Source of the DNA: Lachnospiraceae bacterium
Lineage (GTDB): Bacteria > Bacillota > Clostridia > Lachnospirales > Lachnospiraceae
Assembly (NCBI GenBank): GCA_900759665.1
Contig: CAAEWE010000057.1
Location: 1 to 64,000 of the forward strand
DNA: 64,000 nucleotides
Direction of reading: 5' to 3'
Shown here: one piece after another, positions 41,426-50,281 of the stretch
How the letters are laid out: each line of letters opens with the position of its first letter
Position numbering within the stretch: the first letter of the stretch is position 1
Program-made: the position numbers and the translations under genes
Notes under the pieces: model-generated
The model's database searches: none
Seen by the model: only the letters and a program-made list of their open reading frames with translations
What the model was told of the DNA's origin: nothing

Positions 41426-42830
41426 AAAACGCGGTAACAGGCAGGTGATCGCAGTGGCATACTGTGTGGTTCTTGTATTTCTCGGGATGATCGGTTATCT
41501 GATCCGTTTTATGGTGAAGGACAGCCGGGAGGTCATCAACAATCCTGCCAACAAGCGTCAGGAACTTTTGGCAAAACGCGTGATCCGCGGAGATATTGTT
41601 TCGGCAGACGGCAAAGTGCTTGCAACAACAGAGACGGACGAAAAAGGAAATGAGACGAGGGTTTATCCATATAAAAATGAGTACTGTCATGTGGTTGGAA
41701 GAGTATGGAACAGCAAAACGGGTATTGAGAGGGAGCAGAGTTTCCCTCTGCTGACATCCCATGTGAATCCTTTCAAACAATTGTCCAATCAACTGCGGGG
41801 ACAAAAGAATCAGGGGGACAAAGTGGTTTCCACGCTGGATGCCAAACTGCAGCATATTGCTTATGAGGCACTGGGGGACAGGAAGGGAGCGGTGGTGGCG
41901 ATGGAGCCTTCGACCGGAAAGATACTGGCGATGGTATCCAAACCGGATTATGATCCCAATACCGTCCGGGAAAACTGGGATACCCTGGTGGAGGATTCGG
42001 ACGGAAAGTCGGCGCTGTTAAATCGTGCAGCGCAAGGGCTTTACCCACCGGGCTCAACCTTTAAGATATTAACGGCATTAGAATATATGCGGGAAAATCC
42101 ATCGTTCCCGAAATACCGGTATGAGTGTAAGGGCAGTGATATTTTTGGAGGTAACGTGATCCGGTGCTACAACGGAGAGCGTCATGGAACCGTGAATCTG
42201 AAGGAATCTCTGGCTCATTCCTGCAATGGTTCCTTTGCTCATATTGGTGTTGGACTGAACCGGCGGTCTTTCCGGCGGCTCTGTGAGCAGTTTGGATTTA
42301 ACCGGTCTCTTGATGTGAACTTTGCCGGCAGCAAAAGTACCTTTGTACTAAATCAGAAGTCTGATGTGGCAGAAGCGGCTCAGACTGCGATCGGACAGGG
42401 CAAGACCACGATCACTCCATTGCAGAATGCACTGATCAGTGCCACGATCGCAAATGATGGGGTGATGATGACACCATATATGGTTGATCATCTGGAAAGT
42501 GCAGACGGAACTATAGTAGAAAAATATGAGCCAAAGCGGAGAAAGACAGTCATTTCCAAAAAGCGGGCAGACCAGATCACAAAAATGATGCGTTCGGTGG
42601 TATCGGATGGTACAGCAGCTTCCTTAAGAAATTTGTCTTATCCGGTGGCTGGAAAGACAGGAACGGCAGAATTTGATTCGGAAGGCACAGCACATGCGTG
42701 GTTTGTGGGTTTTGCCCCGGTGTCCTCTCCGAAGATTGCTGTCAGCGTGATCGTAGAAGGTGCCGGTACCGGAAGCCAGTATGCGGTTCCAATCGCTTCA
42801 CAGCTTTTTCAGGAATATCTTAGAAATTGA
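41304..42830 (+). CDS. Class B penicillin-binding transpeptidase, FtsI-like
   Basis: 508 aa from GTG 41304 (GAGGAGG 10 nt before), inside the ftsW-like frame. A short basic cytosolic arm precedes TM about 46-68 (RQVIAVAYCVVLVFLGMIGY). Transpeptidase motifs: S251-T-F-K254 (LYPPGSTFKI), S-C-N in LAHSCNGSF (about 305), and KTGTAEF (about 450). A PBP-dimer domain is present at 80-165. No PASTA domains. It crosslinks peptidoglycan with the upstream SEDS partner, outside the membrane. Length is normal for a short bPBP. Confidence 0.92.
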   Translation: MKRRNEEDAGQRRITRKKTRRPGTDAARAKQSQDARTDKDRKRGNRQVIAVAYCVVLVFLGMIGYLIRFMVKDSREVINNPANKRQELLAKRVIRGDIVSADGKVLATTETDEKGNETRVYPYKNEYCHVVGRVWNSKTGIEREQSFPLLTSHVNPFKQLSNQLRGQKNQGDKVVSTLDAKLQHIAYEALGDRKGAVVAMEPSTGKILAMVSKPDYDPNTVRENWDTLVEDSDGKSALLNRAAQGLYPPGSTFKILTALEYMRENPSFPKYRYECKGSDIFGGNVIRCYNGERHGTVNLKESLAHSCNGSFAHIGVGLNRRSFRRLCEQFGFNRSLDVNFAGSKSTFVLNQKSDVAEAAQTAIGQGKTTITPLQNALISATIANDGVMMTPYMVDHLESADGTIVEKYEPKRRKTVISKKRADQITKMMRSVVSDGTAASLRNLSYPVAGKTGTAEFDSEGTAHAWFVGFAPVSSPKIAVSVIVEGAGTGSQYAVPIASQLFQEYLRN

Positions 42831-42843
42831 TTGGGAAATTCCA

Positions 42844-42872
42844 TTGCAATAAATTACAAAAAAGCGTATACT
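42844..42872 (+). promoter_or_regulatory. Nudix gene promoter
   Basis: TTGCAA (42844-42849), 17-bp spacer, TATACT (42867-42872). Confidence 0.65.
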
Positions 42873-42898
42873 AAGGTTTAGTAAAAAGGAGTGCACGT

Positions 42899-43372
42899 AT
42901 GCCACCAGGAGGGATTGCAATGATTGAGGCAACGAGTTGTGGCGGTGTGGTGATCTTTCGGGGAAAGATCTTACTATTGTACAAGAATTACAAAAACAGG
43001 TATGAAGGCTGGGTGCTTCCCAAAGGAACCGTGGAGGAAGGTGAGGAGTACAAAGAGACAGCCTTGCGGGAGGTTAAAGAGGAGACGGACGCAGATGCCA
43101 GTATTATCAAGTATGTAGGAAAGAGTCAGTATACTTTTAATACACAGGAGGATACGGTCGTAAAGGATGTACACTGGTATTTGATGATGGGCGAGAGCTA
43201 TCACAGCAAACCACAGCGCGAAGAGTTTTTTGTGGATTCGGGATTTTACAAATATCACGAAGCCGTTCATTTGCTGAAGTTTGCAAATGAAAAGCAGATC
43301 TTAGAGAAAGCATACAGCGAATATCTGGATCTGAAAAAGAGTAACTTGTGGGGAAATCGAAAATATTTTTAA
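42899..43372 (+). CDS. Nudix hydrolase
   Basis: 157 aa from ATG 42899 (AAAAAGGAG 8 nt before); ATG 42920 has its own GGAGGG and is an alternative (150 aa). Nudix box GTVEEGEEYKETALREVKEE, with the usual G-x5-E-x7-R-E-x2-E-E spacing though the following Gly is Asp. Family members hydrolyse nucleoside diphosphates linked to X; 8-oxo-dGTP or Ap4A-like substrates are possible. The frame between the starts encodes PPGG, not conserved. It is a single gene on its own promoter, next to cheY. Confidence 0.88.
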   Translation: MPPGGIAMIEATSCGGVVIFRGKILLLYKNYKNRYEGWVLPKGTVEEGEEYKETALREVKEETDADASIIKYVGKSQYTFNTQEDTVVKDVHWYLMMGESYHSKPQREEFFVDSGFYKYHEAVHLLKFANEKQILEKAYSEYLDLKKSNLWGNRKYF

Positions 43373-43397
43373 TATGAGGTTTATGTGAAGGCCTTTA

Positions 43398-43426
43398 TTG
43401 ACAACTGCAATGAAAAAAGATATAAT
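43398..43426 (+). promoter_or_regulatory. cheY-like gene promoter
   Basis: TTGACA (43398-43403), 17-bp spacer, TATAAT (43421-43426): consensus sigma-A promoter. Confidence 0.8.
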
Positions 43427-43485
43427 TATATATAAGGTTGATCCAATTAGAGATATCCAGAGAATTTAGATAAGGGAGAAAAAGT

Positions 43486-43848
43486 ATGGGCAATAATATT
43501 TTAATCGTAGATGATGCTGCATTCATGAGAATGATGGTAAAAGATATTTTGACAAAAGGCGGATATAATGTTGTGGGAGAGGCAGAGAATGGAGCTGTTG
43601 CCGTGCAGAAGTATGCAGAGCTCAAGCCGGATCTTGTGACACTTGATATTACCATGCCGGAGATGGATGGTATTCAGGCTCTCAAGAAGATCAAGGAAGT
43701 AGACGCCGGAGCAAATGTTATCATGTGTTCAGCCATGGGTCAGCAGGCGATGGTTATTGAGGCTATCCAGAATGGAGCGAAGGACTTTATCGTAAAGCCG
43801 TTTCAGGCAGACCGAGTTTTGGAGGCTGTAAAAAAAGTTATCGGTTAA
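43486..43848 (+). CDS. cheY: CheY-type single-domain response regulator
   Basis: 120 aa, SD AAGGGAG. Receiver domain only: acidic D9-D10, phospho-acceptor D54 (LVTLDITMPEMDG), Ser in IMCSAMG, and Lys in DFIVKPFQ. The pattern and FMRMMVKDIL match CheY of flagellated Firmicutes, which binds FliM after phosphorylation by CheA. No cheA, flagellar or chemoreceptor genes are in the window, so it is an orphan by position. A strong promoter and terminator frame it as a single-gene unit. Confidence 0.9.
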   Translation: MGNNILIVDDAAFMRMMVKDILTKGGYNVVGEAENGAVAVQKYAELKPDLVTLDITMPEMDGIQALKKIKEVDAGANVIMCSAMGQQAMVIEAIQNGAKDFIVKPFQADRVLEAVKKVIG

Positions 43849-43865
43849 GTACATATTATATGGTC

Positions 43866-43897
43866 AAAGAGATGTTTTTCGGAAGCATCTCTTTTTT
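43866..43897 (+). terminator. cheY terminator
   Basis: AAAGAGATG pairs with CATCTCTTT across TTTTTCGGAAG, followed by T residues. Confidence 0.85.
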
Positions 43898-43918
43898 GTA
43901 CCAAATTACAGAAAACGA

Positions 43919-43947
43919 TTGACAAATTTCGTGAAAAATGATAACAT
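43919..43947 (+). promoter_or_regulatory. tRNA-Leu promoter
   Basis: TTGACA (43919-43924), 17-bp spacer, TAACAT (43942-43947), 22 bp before the tRNA. Confidence 0.7.
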
Positions 43948-43969
43948 TTCATTTGTTGCGACGTGCAGC

Positions 43970-44051
43970 GCCGGTGTGGCGGAATTGGCAGACGCACATG
44001 ACTCAAAATCATGCGGGTAACTCCGTGCCGGTTCGAGTCCGGCCACCGGCA
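43970..44051 (+). tRNA. tRNA-Leu (CAA)
   Basis: Type II tRNA, 82 nt. Acceptor GCCGGTG (43970-43976) pairs with CACCGGC (44044-44050), discriminator A. Anticodon stem CATGA/TCATG holds loop CTCAAAA with anticodon CAA (44004-44006). T arm GGTTCGAGTCC and a long variable arm are present. CCA is not encoded. Confidence 0.95.
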
Positions 44052-44054
44052 TTA

Positions 44055-44086
44055 AAAGAGAAGCCATATAGGTTTCTCTTTTTTTT
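44055..44086 (+). terminator. Terminator after tRNA-Leu
   Basis: AGAGAA-GCC and GG-TTTCTCT pair, followed by a long T-run. Confidence 0.85.
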
Positions 44087-44131
44087 CGTATTATCTTAAA
44101 AATGATTTTTTCGGCGAGGGGAGCGTGGATT

Positions 44132-44440
44132 ATGGAGTGCAAGGAGATACAGAAACTGTTTATACCTTTTATCGATGATAAGCTCAGCGTATCGGATCTG
44201 TCTGCATTTCTGGATCATATGGACACCTGTAAGGAATGCCGGGAAGAATATGATATATACTATACTGTGATCATGGGAATGCGGTATCTGGATGAAAAAC
44301 AGAATATTTCGGAATTTAAGCTGGACTCGGAGCAGAAGCTTCATTCGGCGGCAGATTATCTGTTTAAATACCGGATTCTTTTGTTGGAGAAATATATACT
44401 TCTGGCGGTGATATGCATCGGCGTGATTCTTTTATTTTGA
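44132..44440 (+). CDS. Zinc-finger (zf-HC2-like) membrane protein
   Basis: 102 aa from ATG 44132 (SD GAGGGGAG). The N-terminal motif is FLDHMDTCKECREEYDIY, with H-x3-C-x2-C, the zf-HC2 pattern of anti-sigma factors. A C-terminal membrane helix (YILLAVICIGVILLF) ends the chain. No sigma factor or other regulator is adjacent, and the next gene, polA, follows after 13 bp. It may bind a sigma factor encoded elsewhere, or be a structural relative without that role. Confidence 0.7.
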   Translation: MECKEIQKLFIPFIDDKLSVSDLSAFLDHMDTCKECREEYDIYYTVIMGMRYLDEKQNISEFKLDSEQKLHSAADYLFKYRILLLEKYILLAVICIGVILLF

Positions 44441-44453
44441 GGAGGTCTGACGG

Positions 44454-47309
44454 ATGAATGGAAAAATTGTACTGATTGATGGACATAGTATTTTGAATAG
44501 AGCATTTTACGGGGTGCCGGATCTGACAAATTCAGAGGGACTTCATACCAATGCGGTATACGGATTTTTGAATATCATGCTTAAAATTCTGGATGAGGAG
44601 AAACCGGATTATCTGACCGTGGCATTTGATGTGAAGCATCCGACTTTCCGTCATGAGATGTATGCGGAGTATAAAGGAACCAGAAAGGGCATGCCGGATG
44701 AGTTAAGGGAGCAGGTACCACTGATCCAGGAAATGCTGCGGGCAATGGGAGTCTGTCTGGTGATGAAGGAAGGCTATGAGGCAGATGACATTCTTGGAAC
44801 CATCGCCCGTCAGGCAGAGAAGGAAGGTCTGGAGGTTTCTCTTGTATCGGGAGACAGGGATCTTTTGCAGCTTGCAACAGATCATATTATGATACGTATT
44901 CCAAAGACAAAACGCGGGGGCACAGAGATTGAGAATTACCATACCCAGGATGTCATTGACAAATATGGGATCACACCTTTGCAGATCATTGATCTGAAAG
45001 GTCTTATGGGAGATGCCTCCGATAATATTCCGGGAGTGGCGGGTGTTGGCGAGAAAACCGCAGTGAAGGTGCTGACGGCATTTCCTACCGTGGAGGAGGC
45101 GTATGCACATCTGGATGAGATCACACCGAAGCGGACGCATGATCTGCTGGAAAAGGGGAAAGAGCAGGCGATGCTCAGCAAGGCACTTGCTACGATCAAG
45201 ACAGATTGTGAACTGGATTATTCCCTGAAGGAGGCGGGACTGCCGGAGCTGTTTAATGAGAAATCCTTTGCGATGGTAAAGCGGCTGGAATTTAAGTCCC
45301 TTCTGAAACGATTTGATAAAAAGCAGCAGGAGCAGGGCGTGAAGCAGTTACAGATACAAGCGCTTGAAACAAAGGAACAATGTGACGCATTTTTTCAAAA
45401 ATTTTATGCAGTAAAACCATCGGTTGCCGGAATTGGTTTTCTGGCAGACCCCTGGACCAGTGCCGGGGCAAAGAAGAAAAAGACAAAGAAATCCGGCGGT
45501 CAGCTGGCATTTGATTTTGAAAACGGAGATGCACAGATCACACAGGAGCAGGATCCGGCAGCACAAAAGGAATATCCGTTTTATGGAATCTCAGTTTCCT
45601 ATGTGTCAGACGGGGAGGCTCAGACAGGGTGTATCATGGCGGGAGAAGCCATGAATGCAGAGGAGATCGTATCAGAGCTTCGCAAGCTTGTGAACACGGT
45701 GGATCATATTGCAGTGCTTGGTTGGAAGGATATTCTTCACCACACCACTCCGGTGCAGGAGCTCTCAGCACAGTGGGAGCCGGCAGTGCAGGAGGTATTT
45801 CCGGCAGCCACAGTACAGGAGCAGCAGATCCTGTTTGGCAGGATTGCTGATCTGGAGATTGCGGCGTATCTGTTAAATCCATTGAAGGACACGTATCAGG
45901 CGGATGATATTGCCAGGGATTATCTGGATATGACCATATCCTCCTATGGTGAGCTGTTTGGCAAAAAAACAATCGGAGAGCTCTGCGGGGAGGAGAACCA
46001 GAGAGAGGCACTGTTACAGTATCTGGGACAGCTCTCTTTTGTGCCTTGCCTGGCGTTTGATGAGATCCGGGAGGAGTTAGAAGAGCAGGGCATGTGGAAG
46101 CTTTATGAGGAAATAGAGATTCCGACGGCATATTATCTTTATCAGATGGAGCGGCTGGGGGTATGTGCCGATGGAAAGGTGCTTACGGATATGTCGGCAT
46201 CTTTGCAGGAGACCATTGGGACACTGGAAAAGGATATTTATGCTCTGGCAGGGGAGGAGTTTAATATCAATTCTCCGAAGCAGCTGGGGGTGATCCTGTT
46301 TGAAAAGATGAAACTGCCTTTTGCCAAAAAGACAAAGACAGGTTACTCCACATCGGCGGATATACTGGATAAGCTCCGGACGGAAGATCCGATCATTCCG
46401 AAGATCCTGGAATATCGTCAGGTGACAAAGCTGAAATCGACTTATGCGGATGGTCTTCCTGTTTATATTGAGGAGGATGGCAGGATCCATGGCAGGTTTA
46501 ACCAGACGATCACGGCAACCGGAAGGATCAGCAGCACCGATCCGAATCTGCAGAATATTCCGATCCGCATGGAGCTTGGAAGACAGCTTCGCAAGGTATT
46601 TACCCCGAGAAAGGACTGGGTATTTCTGGATGCAGATTATTCCCAGATCGAGCTTCGCGTTCTGGCACACCTGTCCGGGGATCCGGAGCTGATCGAAGCA
46701 TACCGGGAGGATAAGGATATCCACCGGAGTACGGCATCCAAGGTATTTCATGTGCCTTTCGACGAGGTGACAGATCTTCAGAGAAGAAATGCCAAGGCAG
46801 TAAACTTTGGAATTGTTTATGGAATTAGTTCCTTTGGACTGGGACAGGATCTGAATGTATCCAGAAAGGAAGCAGAGCAGTTTATAGAACAGTATTTTGA
46901 GACATATCCGGCGATCAAGACATATCTGGACGGTCTGGTGGAGGATGCCAAAAAGCAGGGATTTGCCCAGACTATGTTTGGCAGAAGGCGACCGGTGCCG
47001 GAGCTTTCTTCCGGCAATTTCATGCAGAGATCCTTTGGGGAGCGTGTGGCAATGAATTCCCCGATCCAGGGAACAGCGGCGGATATCATCAAGATCGCCA
47101 TGATCCGTGTTTCCCAGAGGCTTCTGGAGGAGGGACTGCAGGCAAGGGTTGTTTTACAGGTGCACGATGAACTTTTGGTCGAGGCACCTGTGGAGGAAGC
47201 CAAGAAGGTGAAAGAGATCCTTGAAACGGAAATGTCCGGGGCGGCAGAACTTCTGGTGCCTCTTGAGGTAGAGGTGGAAGAGGGCAGCAACTGGTATGAG
47301 GCCCATTAG
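44454..47309 (+). CDS. polA: DNA polymerase I
   Basis: 951 aa, SD GGAGG. The N-terminal 5'-3' exonuclease (1-290) is intact: LIDGHSILNRAFYG, VSGDRDLLQLATD, and GDASDNIPGVAGVGEKTA. The 3'-5' exonuclease region (about 310-560) lacks the D-x-E motif and holds a Lys-rich insertion around KKKKTKKSGG, so proofreading is likely absent. The C-terminal polymerase domain is complete: ADYSQIELRVLAHLSGD (motif A), RRNAKAVNFGIVYGIS (finger), and QVHDELLVE (motif C). It acts in Okazaki-fragment maturation and repair. CoaE follows 29 bp later. Confidence 0.97.
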   Translation: MNGKIVLIDGHSILNRAFYGVPDLTNSEGLHTNAVYGFLNIMLKILDEEKPDYLTVAFDVKHPTFRHEMYAEYKGTRKGMPDELREQVPLIQEMLRAMGVCLVMKEGYEADDILGTIARQAEKEGLEVSLVSGDRDLLQLATDHIMIRIPKTKRGGTEIENYHTQDVIDKYGITPLQIIDLKGLMGDASDNIPGVAGVGEKTAVKVLTAFPTVEEAYAHLDEITPKRTHDLLEKGKEQAMLSKALATIKTDCELDYSLKEAGLPELFNEKSFAMVKRLEFKSLLKRFDKKQQEQGVKQLQIQALETKEQCDAFFQKFYAVKPSVAGIGFLADPWTSAGAKKKKTKKSGGQLAFDFENGDAQITQEQDPAAQKEYPFYGISVSYVSDGEAQTGCIMAGEAMNAEEIVSELRKLVNTVDHIAVLGWKDILHHTTPVQELSAQWEPAVQEVFPAATVQEQQILFGRIADLEIAAYLLNPLKDTYQADDIARDYLDMTISSYGELFGKKTIGELCGEENQREALLQYLGQLSFVPCLAFDEIREELEEQGMWKLYEEIEIPTAYYLYQMERLGVCADGKVLTDMSASLQETIGTLEKDIYALAGEEFNINSPKQLGVILFEKMKLPFAKKTKTGYSTSADILDKLRTEDPIIPKILEYRQVTKLKSTYADGLPVYIEEDGRIHGRFNQTITATGRISSTDPNLQNIPIRMELGRQLRKVFTPRKDWVFLDADYSQIELRVLAHLSGDPELIEAYREDKDIHRSTASKVFHVPFDEVTDLQRRNAKAVNFGIVYGISSFGLGQDLNVSRKEAEQFIEQYFETYPAIKTYLDGLVEDAKKQGFAQTMFGRRRPVPELSSGNFMQRSFGERVAMNSPIQGTAADIIKIAMIRVSQRLLEEGLQARVVLQVHDELLVEAPVEEAKKVKEILETEMSGAAELLVPLEVEVEEGSNWYEAH

Positions 47310-47338
47310 AAATTGACTTGCAGGGAAAGGACAAAGAC

Positions 47339-47932
47339 ATGCATGTGATTGGTTTGACAGGAGGGGTCGGCAGCGGAAAAAGTCTGGCGGCACAGATCCT
47401 GGCGGAGGAGAGGCAGGCAGAGCTTCTGATCACCGATGAGCTTGGTCATACGGTAATGAAAAAGGGAAGTGATTGTTATGACAAGATCCTGGAGCATTTT
47501 GGCAGGAAACTTATGGATCCGGCAGGGGAAATAGACCGGAATCTGCTGGCACAGAAGGTGTTTGGCAGCGAAGCGGAGAGAAACTGGCTGAACCGGTTGA
47601 TCCATCCGGCAGTGATCCGGTACGTTGAAGAGTATATTGCCGGTAGAAAGGAACAGGAGGGCGTGATCGTTCTGGAATCGGCTCTTTTGTTTGAGAGCGG
47701 CTGTGACCGGTTATGTGATGAGATCTGGTATATTTTTGTTTCCGAGGAGATCCGGAGAGAACGTCTGGCACAGAGCCGGGGCTATAGTCAGGAGAAGATC
47801 ACTGCCATTTTGAAGCGGCAGATGACGGAACAGGAATTTGCAGACCGCAGTGATGTGGTGATCCGGAATGATGGCACGATGCAGGAACTGAGAGAACAGA
47901 TTCGGGAAAAGCTGCAGCTTTACCGGAAATAA
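47339..47932 (+). CDS. coaE: Dephospho-CoA kinase
   Basis: 197 aa from ATG 47339 (AGGGAAAGGA upstream); a TTG at 47318 precedes it without SD. Last step of CoA synthesis, phosphorylating the 3'-OH of dephospho-CoA. P-loop GLTGGVGSGKS (5-15), substrate-binding DELG, LIHPAVI, and the lid region REERLAQSRG-like (RRERLAQSRG). Typical length. Order polA-coaE is conserved in Clostridia. The stop overlaps the convergent gene by 13 nt. Confidence 0.95.
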   Translation: MHVIGLTGGVGSGKSLAAQILAEERQAELLITDELGHTVMKKGSDCYDKILEHFGRKLMDPAGEIDRNLLAQKVFGSEAERNWLNRLIHPAVIRYVEEYIAGRKEQEGVIVLESALLFESGCDRLCDEIWYIFVSEEIRRERLAQSRGYSQEKITAILKRQMTEQEFADRSDVVIRNDGTMQELREQIREKLQLYRK

Positions 47933-48585
47933 AGACGCAGCAGGGCAGGGTTTGTGCAGGTTTCCAGAAGGCATCCTAATAGCAGAAGTACCAAAGACAG
48001 AAAAAAATACGGAAATTCACACAGGATCAGGCGGTGCTTTGGCACAGTGATGCTGTGGAGCTGGCGATGAAGCCGGTCGCAGTGGCGTGTGCTGATCAGA
48101 AAGGCAGGAATGACCAGAAGGGAATGGGGCAGGAGAAAACACAGAAAACCGACGACTCCCCAGAGTCCGTTTAATTGGACACAGAAAGCCAGTAAAAGTC
48201 CGCTTTGAAAACCGATATATCCCGAAAAAAGCCGGTAATAGTATTTCCAGATATTTGTAAAGGCAAAGAACCACAGCAGCAGATAATATTTCAAAAGTCT
48301 GCGGGCAGCCAGCAGGAAAAAGTCCTGACGATCCACTTCGAGGGTCTGAAGCTGGGACAGTAATGTCTGGTACAAATGGAAAATATAAGAATAAATTCCG
48401 TTGCGCAGCAGATAGGCAAGGATGCATCCTATTGCAGCTCCTGCGGCGGCAAACAGAAAAACGCTGATGGAAGTATCTGACAGCGTTTTTTTTGATGGTG
48501 TTTTCATAGAGACTGATTCGTTCATAAATTCTATTGTGTCCGGTTTTTGGTGCAGATAAGACAGCTCCTTGTGTATTTGGTTCAT
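47920..48585 (-). CDS. SpoIIM-like membrane protein
   Basis: 221 aa maximum. The start is uncertain: ATG 48585, 48525 and 48507 all lack a clear SD. Five or so membrane helices (about 40-62, 100-116, 128-146, 152-172, 195-214). The layout resembles stage II sporulation protein M: a membrane-entry helix after KKTLSDTSISVFLF, W-x(n)-G-F motifs, LLPHSLLVIPAFLI (family LPxNLxxIP), and LLLGCLLETCTNPALL at the C-terminus. SpoIIM acts with SpoIIP/SpoIID in engulfment. The resemblance is weak at the sequence level but the pattern order fits. Convergent overlap of 13 nt with coaE. Confidence 0.6.
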   Translation of the reverse strand: MNQIHKELSYLHQKPDTIEFMNESVSMKTPSKKTLSDTSISVFLFAAAGAAIGCILAYLLRNGIYSYIFHLYQTLLSQLQTLEVDRQDFFLLAARRLLKYYLLLWFFAFTNIWKYYYRLFSGYIGFQSGLLLAFCVQLNGLWGVVGFLCFLLPHSLLVIPAFLISTRHCDRLHRQLHSITVPKHRLILCEFPYFFLSLVLLLLGCLLETCTNPALLRLYFR

Positions 48586-48676
48586 TATATGGGAGATAAA
48601 TGTGAAATAGAACGGAGAAATCTGTCGAAGGAATGGCGTTGTATTCCGGGGGGATATCCGATAAGGTGGAAGAAGA

Positions 48677-50146
48677 ATGAACCGGGAGGAGCGGTGGAAT
48701 ATGAGACCAGAACATGGAAAATGGATCCTGTTATTGGTGATCCTGTGTGTTGTGATCGCAGGATTATACGGGATCAGCGGAAAAATTGCCGGAGACCGGC
48801 AGAGAGTTCAGGAACAGAAGGAGACCTGGGCGGCAAAAACCGGTACACCGGTCCGGGAAAAAGGAAAAATATCCGGGGGAACGAAGGGAGTGCTTCGGTT
48901 GTATGCAGGGGAACTCAGTGGAAGAGCAAACGCATTTCACTGGGAAACCGCAGGAGATCAGCGGGTGCTTTCCCTGTTATATCAGAAGGCGGGTGACCTG
49001 GCAGAGATCACCTGTCAGAAAAAAGGAAAAGGTGCGGTATACCGGATCCGCTTAAAAAAGGATGTGATGGATTCGGATGGCAGGCTTGTGACGGCAGACA
49101 CACTTCTGTATAACTATTATATACGCTGTCAGGCAGGGTATCAGGGAGATGATCAGATTGACGGCTTGAGCATACGGGGACTATACTCCTACCGGTATGG
49201 GGCATCCGGAAAAAAACTGGGACAGAGGGAAAAAAAAGTAAAACAGGTGATCCGCGATCCGGATAAAAAGCTGCGGCAGCAGGTGATAAGGCAGCTTGTG
49301 GTTCCGGTTTTATACAAGGAATATTACTGGGTCAAAACATTATATTATAATCCGTCGGCCGGAAAGCTTTGCAAGCGTTACCCGGAGCCGGTACAGTTAT
49401 TTGCCCATTATTATGCTCCTGATACCTCTTATACGGGCAGAGGAAAAACGGTGAAACAGGCAGTTTATGAGATTGCAAAGCAGTATGGAACCAGTTTGGA
49501 GCATTTATCAGAGATGACAGGGACGGACTATCATATAAAGCTGCAGGGGCTTGCAATACAACATCTGTGGCCGGAAAGGACGGCAGGAGACGGAAAGATA
49601 CAGGGCATTCAGAAGTTGGATGACCGGACGCTGCAGATTGAAACAACCGGGTATCGGGAAAGTGACCGGAAAAAGCTGCAGGATATATATGTGGTCACAC
49701 GGCAGCTTACCCGGACGGTTTCTGTGGAAAACGGATCGGAACAAGCACAATGGGAGGAGGATCTGCCGGTGGGAACGGGAGCCTATATCTTGCAGAAAAA
49801 AGAAAAGGATACGCTGTGTCTGCAGGTAAATTCCTATTATGAAAGGGAAGCAGTGAATCCCACACAGATCGTGATCCGGAACGGAGATCTTACTGCGGGC
49901 CGGTGTATCCGCCGTGTCTGTGATGGAAGCCTTGATATGGCATGCATCTGGGAGAGAGTATCTTATGAAAAAAAGGAGATTGGCCGGATCATGAAAAAGG
50001 GAGATGCACTATGGGAATCAGCCCTTTTGGGCGGACTGGTGTATCATCCGGGAAGGGTAAATGCATCAACACTTTCCAGAGAGACAGTGGATACACAAAA
50101 TCTAGGGGAGATCATCCGGGGATTGGAAATGAATGACGAGGAATAA
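48677..50146 (+). CDS. Divergent solute-binding protein family 5-like protein, membrane-anchored
   Basis: 489 aa, SD GGAAGAAG region, ATG 48677; ATG 48701 (MRPEHGKW) is possible. An N-terminal membrane anchor (WILLLVILCVVIAGLYGI) precedes an extracellular domain with faint peptide/nickel-binding features: VTADTLLYNYYIRCQAGYQG, and VGTGAYILQKKEKDTL near 360. There is no lipobox and no transporter genes adjacent, so a transport role is unlikely. It may be a receptor or chaperone-like derivative. Expressed divergently from the SpoIIM-like gene. Confidence 0.6.
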   Translation: MNREERWNMRPEHGKWILLLVILCVVIAGLYGISGKIAGDRQRVQEQKETWAAKTGTPVREKGKISGGTKGVLRLYAGELSGRANAFHWETAGDQRVLSLLYQKAGDLAEITCQKKGKGAVYRIRLKKDVMDSDGRLVTADTLLYNYYIRCQAGYQGDDQIDGLSIRGLYSYRYGASGKKLGQREKKVKQVIRDPDKKLRQQVIRQLVVPVLYKEYYWVKTLYYNPSAGKLCKRYPEPVQLFAHYYAPDTSYTGRGKTVKQAVYEIAKQYGTSLEHLSEMTGTDYHIKLQGLAIQHLWPERTAGDGKIQGIQKLDDRTLQIETTGYRESDRKKLQDIYVVTRQLTRTVSVENGSEQAQWEEDLPVGTGAYILQKKEKDTLCLQVNSYYEREAVNPTQIVIRNGDLTAGRCIRRVCDGSLDMACIWERVSYEKKEIGRIMKKGDALWESALLGGLVYHPGRVNASTLSRETVDTQNLGEIIRGLEMNDEE

Positions 50147-50281
50147 GAAAAGGGTCATTTGGGAAAGGGGAGGGAGTTCTTTACATTTGCCCGGATATCC
50201 TTTATGATGGAAAGGAACAGACCGCTGCATATGCTTTTCAGAAAGGGTGCGGTCAATAACGAGTCAGAAAGGAACAAAACA

